From Croceibacterium sp. TMG7-5b_MA50 (GTDB taxonomy: Bacteria > Pseudomonadota > Alphaproteobacteria > Sphingomonadales > Sphingomonadaceae): a stretch of 64,000 nucleotides of DNA. Below are positions 17,433 through 25,375 of the stretch, in pieces. Position 1 is the stretch's first letter, and the number at the start of each line of letters is the position of its first letter. The position numbers were made by a program, and so were the translations under genes. The notes under the pieces are model-generated. The model was not told the DNA's origin. It worked only from the letters and a program-made list of their open reading frames with translations, and made no database searches. The stretch covers positions 2,436,001 through 2,500,000 of the forward strand of contig NZ_CP156082.1 in assembly GCF_039830145.1 (NCBI RefSeq), given 5' to 3'.

Positions 17433-18266
17433 ATGGAAAATGCCCAGTCAATCGACTCCCTGGCACCCGCGCACGAAAGTGACGAGACGGACGCGAAGGG
17501 CAATGGCCGGGTGCCTGCGGGCAGCCAGACATTGCTGCGCGGCCTGGACGTGCTGGAAGCTGTCGTCGCCGGCCCCGTCACGCTGAGCGATCTGGCAGGT
17601 GGTCTGGGCCTGACCCGATCGACCACGCACCGTCTCGCCAATGCGCTGATCGAACGCCGCTATCTCTCGGTCGCGCCGGGGCGGGGTTACCAGCTTGGAC
17701 CCAAGCTGCTGGAACTGGGCTTCCAGGCGCAGCAGCAGATCGATCTGGTGCAGGTCGCGCATCCGCGGCTGGAACAGCTGGCGGAACGCACCGACGATAC
17801 CGTCCACCTGGGCGTGCGCGACGGTGACCGGGCGCTGTATCTCGACAAGATTCCGGGCCGGCGGCGCATCGCCATCAGCAGCCGCGTCGGCGACCGCCAC
17901 CCGTTGACCGCCACCGGCCTTGGCAAGGCCATGCTGGTCGACGAGGGGGAGGGCGACTGGCACAAGCTGTTCGCCAGCGATCAGGCGGGCGGTGCCGTGC
18001 CGATCGAATGGGACATCTGGCTGGAACGCATGCGGCGCTACGTCGCCGATGGCCGTGCCTACGACCTGGAGGAGAACGAGGACCAGATCCGCTGCGTTGC
18101 CGCGCCGATCCGCGACGTGCGCGGGCGCATCGTCGGCGCGCTCAGCGTATCGGGCGCGGCGCAATACATGGATGACGGCCGGATGGAGACGCTGACCCGC
18201 GACGTGGTGGATACCGCCCGCCAGGTCAGCCGCGACCTGGGCTGGAACGGCATTTCACCCACCTGA
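17433..18266 (+). CDS. IclR-family regulator of the rhamnose/RG-I genes
   Basis: A 277-residue IclR-type regulator. After a 30-residue leader comes a winged helix with the recognition region LTRSTTHRLANALIERRYL, then the effector-binding domain (DDTVHLGVRDGDRALYLDKIPG, GDRHPLTATGLGKAML, RCVAAPIRD). It is divergent from rhmD and 29 bp upstream of the L-rhamnose dehydrogenase gene, so a sugar-acid intermediate such as rhamnonate or its keto-deoxy product is the likely ligand. Two copies of a 15-bp palindrome lie in the intergenic region. Repressor function is typical of catabolic IclR proteins but not provable here. Confidence 0.88.
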   Translation: MENAQSIDSLAPAHESDETDAKGNGRVPAGSQTLLRGLDVLEAVVAGPVTLSDLAGGLGLTRSTTHRLANALIERRYLSVAPGRGYQLGPKLLELGFQAQQQIDLVQVAHPRLEQLAERTDDTVHLGVRDGDRALYLDKIPGRRRIAISSRVGDRHPLTATGLGKAMLVDEGEGDWHKLFASDQAGGAVPIEWDIWLERMRRYVADGRAYDLEENEDQIRCVAAPIRDVRGRIVGALSVSGAAQYMDDGRMETLTRDVVDTARQVSRDLGWNGISPT

Positions 18267-18295
18267 CCATTCCAATTTTTCCAAGGAGAGAACGC

Positions 18296-19063
18296 ATGAC
18301 CCGCCTGCTTGAAGGCAAGACCGTGCTCGTCACTGGCGCATCCGCCGGCATCGGCCGCGCCGCCGCGATCGGCGCCGCGCGCCATGGCGCCGACGTCGCC
18401 ATCAATTTCAGCCGCGACACCGCCGGCGCCGAAGCCGCGGTGAAGGAGATCGAGGCGCTGGGCCAGCGCGGGCTGGCCGTTCAGGGCGACGTGTCGGACC
18501 CGGAAACCGCCACCGCCTTCGTCAAGGCGGCGACCGATGCGTTCGGCAAGGTCGACGTGTTCGTCAACAATGCCGGCATCTGCCCCTTCCACGCCTTCCT
18601 GGACATGCCGGTCGAGACGTTCGAGCGGACGATGCGCGTGAACCTGCACGGCGCCTACTTCATGGTGCAGGCGGCCGCGAACCAGATGGTGAAGCAGGGC
18701 CATGGCGGCGCGATCATCGCCGTCTCCTCCATCAGCGCGCTGGTCGGAGGCGAGTACCAGACGCACTACACGCCGACCAAGGCAGGCCTCCATTCGCTGA
18801 TGCAGTCCACCGCCATCGCGCTGGGCCGGCACGGCATCCGCTGCAATTCCGTGCTGCCCGGCACCATCCTGACCGACATCAACAAGGATGACCTCGCCGA
18901 CATGGACAAGCGCGAGCGGATGGCCGCGCGCGTGCCGCTGGGCCGCCTGGGCGAGCCGGACGATCTGGCCGGCCCGATCGTGTTCCTGGCGAGCGACCTT
19001 GCCAAGTACGTCACCGGCGCATCGCTGCTGGTCGATGGCGGCGCCTTCGTGAACCTCCAGTAG
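18296..19063 (+). CDS. L-rhamnose 1-dehydrogenase (SDR)
   Basis: A 255-residue short-chain dehydrogenase with TGASAGIG, NNAGICPFHAFLDMP, a catalytic Ser in AVSSISALVGG, YTPTK, and the C-terminal LVDGGAFVNLQ. The CPFH loop, HYTPTKAGL and terminal VNLQ agree with what I recall of characterised L-rhamnose dehydrogenases such as that of Azotobacter. The enzyme oxidises L-rhamnose to L-rhamnonolactone with NAD(P)+. AAGGAGAG precedes the ATG. It follows the IclR gene by 29 bp and is probably cotranscribed, giving the first step of the pathway completed by the leftward operon. Confidence 0.9.
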   Translation: MTRLLEGKTVLVTGASAGIGRAAAIGAARHGADVAINFSRDTAGAEAAVKEIEALGQRGLAVQGDVSDPETATAFVKAATDAFGKVDVFVNNAGICPFHAFLDMPVETFERTMRVNLHGAYFMVQAAANQMVKQGHGGAIIAVSSISALVGGEYQTHYTPTKAGLHSLMQSTAIALGRHGIRCNSVLPGTILTDINKDDLADMDKRERMAARVPLGRLGEPDDLAGPIVFLASDLAKYVTGASLLVDGGAFVNLQ

Positions 19064-19078
19064 AGACTACCTTTCCAT

Positions 19079-19164
19079 CGTCATCCCGGCTTGACCCGGG
19101 ATCCCGCTGCTTGACGCCATGCTGCGAAGAACAGGCGGGACCCCGGATCAGGTCCGGGGTGACG
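19079..19164. repeat. 86-bp inverted-repeat intergenic element
   Basis: The ends are near-complementary over about 30 bp: CGTCATCCCGGCTTGACCC at the left, and GGATCAGGTCCGGGGTGACG at the right. Each arm is itself partly palindromic (CCCGG...CCGGG). It lies in the 290-bp gap between two convergent genes. It resembles the short palindromic intergenic repeats common in alphaproteobacterial genomes, which encode nothing and may fold in RNA or act as a terminator. The rest of the gap up to 19353 shows no convincing gene. Confidence 0.6.
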
Positions 19165-19353
19165 ACCGGGGAGGAGTTGATGCGGCGACTAAGCGCTTTC
19201 CTACACCCCCTGACGTGTGCCTCATGCGGCTCATGCACCACCGCACCCCTGCCCTCGATTCATCGCGATCCGCCACCGGGATGCAGGGCGTCGCGGTTGG
19301 CCGGAGCGGGCGCGGGAGGTGTCAACTTAGTGTAAACTTCGGAAGAAGATTTC

Positions 19354-20148
19354 CTACTCGATCGTATGCGCCAGACGGGCGCGACGGGTGAGGGAGGCCT
19401 GCCGCGCCTCCTCGATCGCGCGTTCTTCCGTGGCGAACAGCAGGCTGTCCAGCACGGCTGTCAGATGCGCGCGCATGGCCGCGCGCGCGCCGGCAGGATC
19501 ACCTGCCTCCAGCGCGTGCAGGATGGCGGTGTGCTCGGCCACGACCGGCTGGATGTTGGCCGCACGCGCCTTGGCATAAAGCAGCGCCGTCTCGGCCGAG
19601 GCGGCACGCAGCGACCACAGATCCTCCACCATCCGCAGCAGCGCCGCGTTGCGACTGGCGCGGGCGATGGTCAGGTGAAATTCGCGGTCCGCGCTTTCCG
19701 TCCCGGCATTGCGGGCATTCTCCTGCGCGATCCCGTCGACTAAAGTGGCAAGCTGCGCCAGTTCCTCCGTCCCGATCTGCGCCGCGGCGAGTGCGGCGAC
19801 CTCCGGCTCGATCAGCAGGCGCGCCTCGGTCACCTCGAACGCGCTGACACCGAAATCCGCCGGCTGCGCCCCTTCGTCAGGGACCGCGCACAGATAGGCG
19901 CCGGACCCGATCCGCACCTCGATCATGCCCTGCACTTCCAGCGCAATCAGCGCCTCGCGCACCGTGGGACGGCTGACATTGTAGCGCTGCGCCAGCTCGC
20001 GTTCGGGCGGCAGGCGGTCACCCGGACGGTATCCGGCGGCGGCGAAGTCGGCCAGCAGCGCGCGGGCGAGTTCCTGATACAGGCGATCCCGCCGGGCCGG
20101 CCTGGATTCCCCGTCTGCGATGTCCGCATCGTTCATGAGCGGAACCAT
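19354..20148 (-). CDS. GntR-family (FadR subfamily) transcription regulator
   Basis: A 264-residue regulator. The winged helix covers about residues 20-85 with RPGDRLPPERELAQRYNVSRPTVREAL, and an FCD ligand-binding domain follows with metal-coordinating Asp/His positions (DREFHLTIARAS, VAEHTAILHALEAGD). FadR-type GntR proteins commonly control hexuronate and other sugar-acid genes. At the edge of a pectin island that is a reasonable guess, but no adjacent target is evident. No strong ribosome site precedes either candidate start (20148, or 20136 at MNDADI). It converges on the rhamnose dehydrogenase gene and is 31 bp downstream of the NUDIX gene. Confidence 0.8.
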   Translation of the reverse strand: MVPLMNDADIADGESRPARRDRLYQELARALLADFAAAGYRPGDRLPPERELAQRYNVSRPTVREALIALEVQGMIEVRIGSGAYLCAVPDEGAQPADFGVSAFEVTEARLLIEPEVAALAAAQIGTEELAQLATLVDGIAQENARNAGTESADREFHLTIARASRNAALLRMVEDLWSLRAASAETALLYAKARAANIQPVVAEHTAILHALEAGDPAGARAAMRAHLTAVLDSLLFATEERAIEEARQASLTRRARLAHTIE

Positions 20149-20179
20149 GCGCGGCGGCGCGATACTTGAAAAGGGGCAA

Positions 20180-20764
20180 TCATGCGTCGCGCGGGGCGGG
20201 CCACAGTTCCGGATGACGCAGCAGCAATGCCTGCGCCAGGATCAGCGTCTTGGCGTCGGCCAGCGTGCACCCCAGCACCATCGCCCGCAATTGGTCCAGC
20301 CCGACCTCATGCACCGTGATGCACTCGTTCTCGCCCTCTGCACCGCCACCGATGCCGCAATGCCCGTCGATGTCATAGGGCGCGAGGTAGAGCTGCACCC
20401 GTTCGGTCGAGATCGGCGGGATCGGCCAGATATTGCCGACCGGCTCCAGGGTGCCGAGCCGGACGCCGGCTTCCTCCCATGCCTCCTCCGCAATGCGCCG
20501 GTCGGGCGCCATGCCGTCGAGCCCGCCGGCGATCGCCTCCAGCAGCGGCGCCTCGCCGGCAAAGATCACCGGTGCGCGCGGCTGGCTGACGAGCAGGCAC
20601 ACGCGCCGGGCGGTGTCATAGGGCAGCACGGCGACGGCGCTGCCATTGTCGAGCAAATGGCGTTCCACCAGCGCGCCATCCGGCAGGACCACGGCGAGCC
20701 GGTCCAGCCGGTACCACCCGTCATAGACCCGCGTGGCATCGACGATGCGCGCCTCCCCGCTCAT
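20180..20764 (-). CDS. NUDIX hydrolase (NudK/ADP-sugar pyrophosphatase-like)
   Basis: A 194-residue protein with a NUDIX-like helix at GGLDGMAPDRRIAEEAWEEAGV. The EExG half is intact, while the usual Arg-Glu start of REUXEEXGU reads Glu-Glu. LPDGALVERHLLDNGSAVAVLPYD and GGGAEGENECITVHEV match the layout of nucleoside-diphosphate-sugar pyrophosphatases of the NudK/NudF group. The likely role is cleaving nucleotide sugars or ADP-ribose in the cytoplasm. ATG 20764 overlaps the stop of the upstream DUF885 gene (ATGA), so the two are coupled, though no functional link is known. Confidence 0.75.
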   Translation of the reverse strand: MSGEARIVDATRVYDGWYRLDRLAVVLPDGALVERHLLDNGSAVAVLPYDTARRVCLLVSQPRAPVIFAGEAPLLEAIAGGLDGMAPDRRIAEEAWEEAGVRLGTLEPVGNIWPIPPISTERVQLYLAPYDIDGHCGIGGGAEGENECITVHEVGLDQLRAMVLGCTLADAKTLILAQALLLRHPELWPAPRDA

Positions 20765-22551
20765 GCACCCTCCGGGAACACGGCCGGTCCGCCGGCGGCG
20801 ATCCAGCGGTCGATCTCCGCCTCCAGCACCGGCAGCGGCACGGACCCCATGTCGAGCACGAGATCGTGGAAGAACCGCTGGTCGAACTGTTCGCCCAATG
20901 CGGATTCCGCATCCGCCCGTTTGCGGCGCAAGGTCAGCTCGCCCAGCTTGTAGGCGAGCGCCTGTCCCGGCCAGCTGATGTAGCGGTCCACCTCCGTCTC
21001 CACCTCCCGGTGCGACAGAGCGGTGCGGTCGGCGAGATAGGCGATCGCCTGCTCCCGGCTCCAGCCATAATGGTGGACGCCGGTATCGATCACCAGCCGT
21101 GCGGCGCGCCACATCTCGTAGGTCTGGCGGCCGAACTTCTCGTATGGGGTGCGGTAGATGTTCATCTGCTGCCCCAGCCATTCGACATACAGGCCCCAGC
21201 CCTCGCCATAGCCGCTGAAATAGGTCTGCCGGCGGAAGGCGGGCCGCTCCGGCCCTTCCAGCGCGATCGCCGCCTGCAGACTGTGGCCGGGATTGCATTC
21301 GTGCAGCGTCAATGCGGCGATGTTGTAGAGCGGGCGGGACGGCAGATCGTGCGTGTTCATCCAGCACGCTTCCAGCCCGCCGCGCCCGGCGGTGTAGAAC
21401 GGCGCGATCGCATCGGGCACCGGCAGGATGGTGAAGCGGTAGCGGGGCAGGCGGCCGATCACGTTCTTCAGCTCGCCATCGGCCCGCTTGGCCACCAGCG
21501 CGGAATAGCCCAGCAACTCGTCCGGTGTCCGCGCGACGAAGCGTGGGTCGGTGCGCAGGAAGTGCAGGAACTCGGCAAAGGTGCCGGTATGCCCCGCCTC
21601 CGCCATGGTCTCCTGCATCTCCGCCTCGATCCGCGCCACTTCGGCCAGGCCCATGCGGTGGATCTCCTCCGCCGACAGGTCGGTGGTGGTGTATTCGCGG
21701 ATCTGCGCGGCGTAATATTCCGGTCCGTCAGGCAGGTCGCGTGCGGCAAGGGTGGTGCGGGTGCCGGGGAGGTATTCGTCCCTGAAGAAATCCAGCAGTG
21801 ATCCATAGGCGGGAACTATGGTCTGAGCGATCACCTCTCGCGCCTCGGCCTGCAATCGCCTGCGCTCCGGCTCCGGGATGGTCGCCGGCATGGTCGCAAA
21901 GGCGGTCCAGAACGGATTCGCCTCAATATCGGGCACCGCATGGGCGGCAATGGACGCGTCGCGACCGGCCAGCGTTACCCGCGGCACGCTGAAGCCGCGC
22001 CGCAGACCGGCGCGCATATTGGCGGTCTGTTCGGCGAAATAGCGCGGTACGTCACGCATCCGGCCCAGATAACGGCGGTATCCGGCGGCATCGCCGAACG
22101 GGCGCTGCGATGCGATGCCGGCCCAGAAATTGCTGTCGGCGTTGAGCGGCATCTCCCACCCGCGATAGCGGCCATCGGCGACAAAGGCTTCCAGGCTGGT
22201 GCGCAGCACGGCGGCATTGATCCGCTCGGGCGGGGAGAGCTGGTCTGGCGGAATCGCGTCGAGCTGCGCCAGCACGTCCTGCCAATAGGCCTGCCGTTCC
22301 GCCTGCGCGCCAGGATCGACCCGCGGCAGGTGGTCGGCCGGTGCATCACCATTCGCGCCATCATCGATCCGGGCGAATTGCTGCTGCCGCCAGGTCCATT
22401 CGCGTTCGTACAGCGCGCGCAGGCGCTCATCAGCACTGGCCGTAGCCGGTTCCTGTTGGGCCGCCGCGGGAATGGCGGCCAACGGCACGGTCAGGGCAAG
22501 GGCGGCAAGGAGGAAACGCAAGGGCAGGGGACTCCGGCAGACATGCTGCAT
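20761..22551 (-). CDS. secreted DUF885-family metallohydrolase
   Basis: A 596-residue protein with a Sec signal peptide ending at PAAAQ. The DUF885 signature LTLHECNPGHSLQ (an HExxPGH motif) occurs at about residue 410, followed by YGEGWGLYVEWLGQQM, with another conserved Glu, as expected for a zinc peptidase-like site. Its natural substrate is unknown; related proteins are annotated as putative carboxypeptidases or dipeptidases. Start ATG 22551 directly precedes the hydrophobic signal. The stop overlaps the NUDIX start. It lies 49 bp downstream of hemE on the same strand. Confidence 0.8.
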   Translation of the reverse strand: MQHVCRSPLPLRFLLAALALTVPLAAIPAAAQQEPATASADERLRALYEREWTWRQQQFARIDDGANGDAPADHLPRVDPGAQAERQAYWQDVLAQLDAIPPDQLSPPERINAAVLRTSLEAFVADGRYRGWEMPLNADSNFWAGIASQRPFGDAAGYRRYLGRMRDVPRYFAEQTANMRAGLRRGFSVPRVTLAGRDASIAAHAVPDIEANPFWTAFATMPATIPEPERRRLQAEAREVIAQTIVPAYGSLLDFFRDEYLPGTRTTLAARDLPDGPEYYAAQIREYTTTDLSAEEIHRMGLAEVARIEAEMQETMAEAGHTGTFAEFLHFLRTDPRFVARTPDELLGYSALVAKRADGELKNVIGRLPRYRFTILPVPDAIAPFYTAGRGGLEACWMNTHDLPSRPLYNIAALTLHECNPGHSLQAAIALEGPERPAFRRQTYFSGYGEGWGLYVEWLGQQMNIYRTPYEKFGRQTYEMWRAARLVIDTGVHHYGWSREQAIAYLADRTALSHREVETEVDRYISWPGQALAYKLGELTLRRKRADAESALGEQFDQRFFHDLVLDMGSVPLPVLEAEIDRWIAAGGPAVFPEGA

Positions 22552-22600
22552 TGCAACCCTGCCTGCCTGCCCGCCTTCACCGCCGGGCACAAGCGTGCCG

Positions 22601-23629
22601 CTACCCCCGCTGCCATCCGCGCACGGCGGCGAGCAGGCGCTCCACGTGCGGGATCGGCGTCTCCTTGTCGATGCCGTGCCCCAGGTTGAAGACATGCGGT
22701 CGCCCGGCAAAGGCATCCAGAATGGCGGCGGTCTGTCGCTCCAGCTCCGGACTGCCGGCAAGCAGCAGCAGCGGGTCGAGATTGCCCTGCACCGGCATGT
22801 CCGCCGGCAGCGCACGCGCCGCCCAGACGGGATCGACCGTCTCGTCCACGCCGACCGCCTGCACACCGGTCTCCCGCGCATAGGCGGGCAGCTTCGCGCC
22901 CGCGCCCTTGGGGAAGCCGATCACCGGGACACCGGGGCAGCGCGCGCGGAAGGCATCGACGATGGCCGCATTGGGCGCGATCACCCAGCGTTCGAACTCG
23001 GCGGGCGCCAGGCTGCCGGCCCAGCTGTCGAACAGCTGCACCGCCTCCGCCCCCGCCTCAGCCTGCCGCACCAGATATTCGACCGTACAGGCGATGATCG
23101 CATCGACGATGGCCTGCACCGCGGCGGGATCGCGATAGGCCATGGCGCGCGCGGCATGCTGGTCGCGGCTGCCCTCGCCCGCGATCATGTAGGTGGCGAC
23201 GGTCCAGGGCGACCCCGCAAAGCCCAGCAGGGTCACCTCAGGGCTCAATTGCTGCCTGACCAGGGCGACGGTGCGGTACACCGGATCGAGGCGCTGTGGC
23301 ACGGCCTCCAGCGCCGTCAGCGCGGCATCCACCAGCGGGGGCGACAGCTTCGGCCCCTCGCCGGCCAGGAATTGCAGGTCCTGGCCAAGCGCGTGCGGCA
23401 CGACCAGGATGTCGGAGAACAGGATCGCGCCATCCATGCCGAAGCGGCGGATCGGCTGCACCGTTACCTCGGCCGCAGCGGGTGAATCATGCACCAGCGC
23501 CAGGAACCCGCCCTTGTCCGCCCTGAGAGCGCGATATTCGGGCAGGTAACGTCCCGCCTGGCGCATAAGCCAGACCGGTCGGCGGGGGCCATTGAGCCCG
23601 TTCAGCGTGTCGAGAAGCAGGCCGGGCAT
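22601..23629 (-). CDS. hemE: uroporphyrinogen decarboxylase
   Basis: A 342-residue haem-biosynthesis enzyme that converts uroporphyrinogen III to coproporphyrinogen III in the cytoplasm. The N-terminal signature RPVWLMRQAGRYLPEY is complete, with the conserved Arg residues. Also present are the active-site Asp region (AILFSDILVVPHALG), FAGSPWTVATYM, LFDSWAGSLAP and the C-terminal FNLGHGIDKETP. The length is normal. It faces away from the intergenic region proposed here as the replication origin, the same arrangement as at the Caulobacter origin. Confidence 0.96.
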   Translation of the reverse strand: MPGLLLDTLNGLNGPRRPVWLMRQAGRYLPEYRALRADKGGFLALVHDSPAAAEVTVQPIRRFGMDGAILFSDILVVPHALGQDLQFLAGEGPKLSPPLVDAALTALEAVPQRLDPVYRTVALVRQQLSPEVTLLGFAGSPWTVATYMIAGEGSRDQHAARAMAYRDPAAVQAIVDAIIACTVEYLVRQAEAGAEAVQLFDSWAGSLAPAEFERWVIAPNAAIVDAFRARCPGVPVIGFPKGAGAKLPAYARETGVQAVGVDETVDPVWAARALPADMPVQGNLDPLLLLAGSPELERQTAAILDAFAGRPHVFNLGHGIDKETPIPHVERLLAAVRGWQRG

Positions 23630-23925
23630 GGATGGTCCACTATAATCCTAGATTCGATTCAGGTTGCTGGAGTCTGTTGGCCCTGTGGAAAACGGGGACA
23701 GCCGCGCCCTGCACCATTTTATCCCGGGGAACCAGCCGCAGTGACTCGGCGCGACTCCCGTCATCCCCTGAGTCGAGTCGAGTCTTTCCGCCTTATCCCC
23801 AGCCTGTGGAGGGAAAACTGCCGCTGTGCATTTGGCGACGTGCGAATCAGCGGGCAGCGGGGATGGGCCCCCATGCCGAACTTGTCCCCAGACCTGTGCC
23901 GTGGTTTATGCCTGGGATTGTCCAC
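23630..23925. other. probable chromosomal replication origin (hemE-ppsR gap)
   Basis: A 296-bp non-coding gap between divergent hemE and the DUF299 gene. DnaA-box-like 9-mers with one mismatch to TTATCCACA are at 23684-23692 (TGTGGAAAA, reverse), 23793-23801 (TTATCCCCA) and 23918-23926 (TTGTCCACA). Weaker ones lie at 23719, 23805 and 23882. Nine GANTC methylation sites occur at 23651, 23656, 23670, 23743, 23753, 23770, 23775, 23780 and 23844. An AT-richer patch (TATAATCCTAGATTCGATTC) sits at the hemE side and could be the unwinding element. In Caulobacter the origin lies in this same gene context. No TTAA-N7-TTAA CtrA boxes are seen. Confidence 0.75.
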
Positions 23926-24777
23926 ATGGCCCTGCACCTGCACCTTCTCTCCGATTCAACCGGCGAAACGCTGGAGATGATCGCCAAGGCTGCGCTCGCC
24001 CAGTTCGAGAATGCGCGCGTGGTGCGCCATTTCTGGCCCATGGTCCGCAGCCAGCAGCACCTCGACCGGATCGTGGAGGAATTGGCGCTTCACCCCGGCT
24101 TGGTGCTCTATACCCTGATCAATCCCGACAATCGCGCCCGGCTGGAAGAACGCTGCCGCGCATTGGGCATCGGCCATGTCGCGCCGCTCGATCCGGTGAC
24201 GGGCGTGCTGGAGGGGTATCTGGGACAGATCGCCGGTGGCCGGCCGGGCCGCCAGCACGTGATGGACGAGGCGTATTTCGCCCGTGTCGACGCGATCCAG
24301 TTTACCATCGCGCATGATGACGGCATCGGGTGGGAGGAGTGGGAGGAGGCGGACATCCTGCTGGCGGGCGTTTCCCGCTCGTCCAAGACGCCGACCTCCA
24401 TCTACCTCGCCAATCGCGGCTACAAGGTCGCCAACATCCCGCTGGTGGTGGAAAGCCCGCCCCCGCCGCACCTGTTCGCGCTGAGGAACCCGCTGGTCGT
24501 GGGGCTGACCACCGCGCCCCGGCGTCTGGTGGAGATCCGCCGCAACCGGCTGCTGTCGCTGAACGAGACGGTCGAGACCTCCTATGTCGATCAGGACCGG
24601 GTGGAGGAGGAGGTCGCCCTCGCCCGCCGCATGTTCGCCGACAATGGCTGGCCGGTGATCGACGTCACCCGCCGCTCCATCGAGGAGACCGCGGCCGCGA
24701 TCATCAAGCTTTACCAGGAGCGTGAGGCGCGGATCGCGGAAGGGCGGCAGGCAGGACCCGGTCCCCGGCCCATATGA
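23926..24777 (+). CDS. ppsR: bifunctional kinase-pyrophosphorylase, DUF299 (PpsR/PDRP family)
   Basis: A 283-residue protein of the family that reversibly phosphorylates phosphoenolpyruvate synthase or pyruvate,phosphate dikinase and so controls gluconeogenic PEP formation. It begins LHLHLLSDSTGETLE. The nucleotide-binding loop GVSRSSKTPTS is at about residue 152, followed by YLANRGYKVANIPLV and GLTTAPRRLVEIRRNRL. ATG 23926 aligns with the family start; an in-frame ATG seven codons earlier is possible. A DnaA-box-like sequence overlaps the start codon. It heads the rightward cluster maf-aroE-coaE-dnaQ, the same order as beside the Caulobacter origin. Confidence 0.92.
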   Translation: MALHLHLLSDSTGETLEMIAKAALAQFENARVVRHFWPMVRSQQHLDRIVEELALHPGLVLYTLINPDNRARLEERCRALGIGHVAPLDPVTGVLEGYLGQIAGGRPGRQHVMDEAYFARVDAIQFTIAHDDGIGWEEWEEADILLAGVSRSSKTPTSIYLANRGYKVANIPLVVESPPPPHLFALRNPLVVGLTTAPRRLVEIRRNRLLSLNETVETSYVDQDRVEEEVALARRMFADNGWPVIDVTRRSIEETAAAIIKLYQEREARIAEGRQAGPGPRPI

Positions 24778-24787
24778 TCGCGCCCCG

Positions 24788-25375
24788 ATGATCGTCCTCG
24801 CCTCCGGCAGTGCCAGCCGCCGCGCCATGCTGTCGGCGGCGGGCGTATCCTTCACGGTGACGAAGCCTGTCGGCGTGGACGAACGCGCGCTGGAGGCCGG
24901 CCTCGCCGGGGCGGCGCCGCCGGATGTCGCGCGGGCGTTGGCGAGTGCCAAGGCTGAGGCAGTATGGGCGCAGCAGCCCGGCGCGCTGGTGCTGGGGAGC
25001 GACTCCCTGGTGGTCGTCGCCGGGCGCCGGTTCGACAAGCCGGCGAGCCGGGCTGAGGCGGCGGAGCACCTGCGCTTCTTCTCCGGCCAGGAACTGCAGC
25101 TGCATTCCGCCGCCGCCCTGGTGCGCGGTGGCCAGCCGGTCTGGAGCCATGCCGCGCTGGCGAGGCTGCAGGTGCGCGCATTGAGCGAAGCTTTCATCGA
25201 GGCCTATCTCGTCGCCGAATGGCCGGAGATCGGCCATTGCGCGGGCGCGTTCCGCATGGAGGGGTTGGGGGTGCAATTGTTCGAGACTGTCGCGGGCGAC
25301 CAATTCACCATTCTAGGCATGCCGCTGCTGCCGGTCCTCGGCGCCTTGCGCGAACAGGGAGAGTTGGCGGCATGA
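24788..25375 (+). CDS. maf: Maf-like nucleoside triphosphate pyrophosphatase
   Basis: A 195-residue Maf/YhdE-type house-cleaning pyrophosphatase that hydrolyses dTTP/UTP or modified nucleotides. The N-terminal LASGSASRRAML is the substrate-binding S-x-SRR motif, GSDSLVVV carries the catalytic Asp, and FDKPASRAEAAEHLRFFSGQ and FRMEGLGVQLFE are further family blocks. ATG 24788 starts 10 bp after ppsR. The stop overlaps aroE by 4 bp. Which nucleotide is preferred cannot be told from this reading. Confidence 0.9.
   Translation: MIVLASGSASRRAMLSAAGVSFTVTKPVGVDERALEAGLAGAAPPDVARALASAKAEAVWAQQPGALVLGSDSLVVVAGRRFDKPASRAEAAEHLRFFSGQELQLHSAAALVRGGQPVWSHAALARLQVRALSEAFIEAYLVAEWPEIGHCAGAFRMEGLGVQLFETVAGDQFTILGMPLLPVLGALREQGELAA

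Noticed and set aside
19119-19391. Small plus-strand frame in the gap after the rhamnose dehydrogenase
   Set aside because: It lies across the inverted repeat and has no ribosome site or recognisable sequence.
23630-23925. CtrA-binding sites in the proposed origin
   Set aside because: No TTAA-N7-TTAA element is present in the gap, so a Caulobacter-type CtrA control is not claimed.
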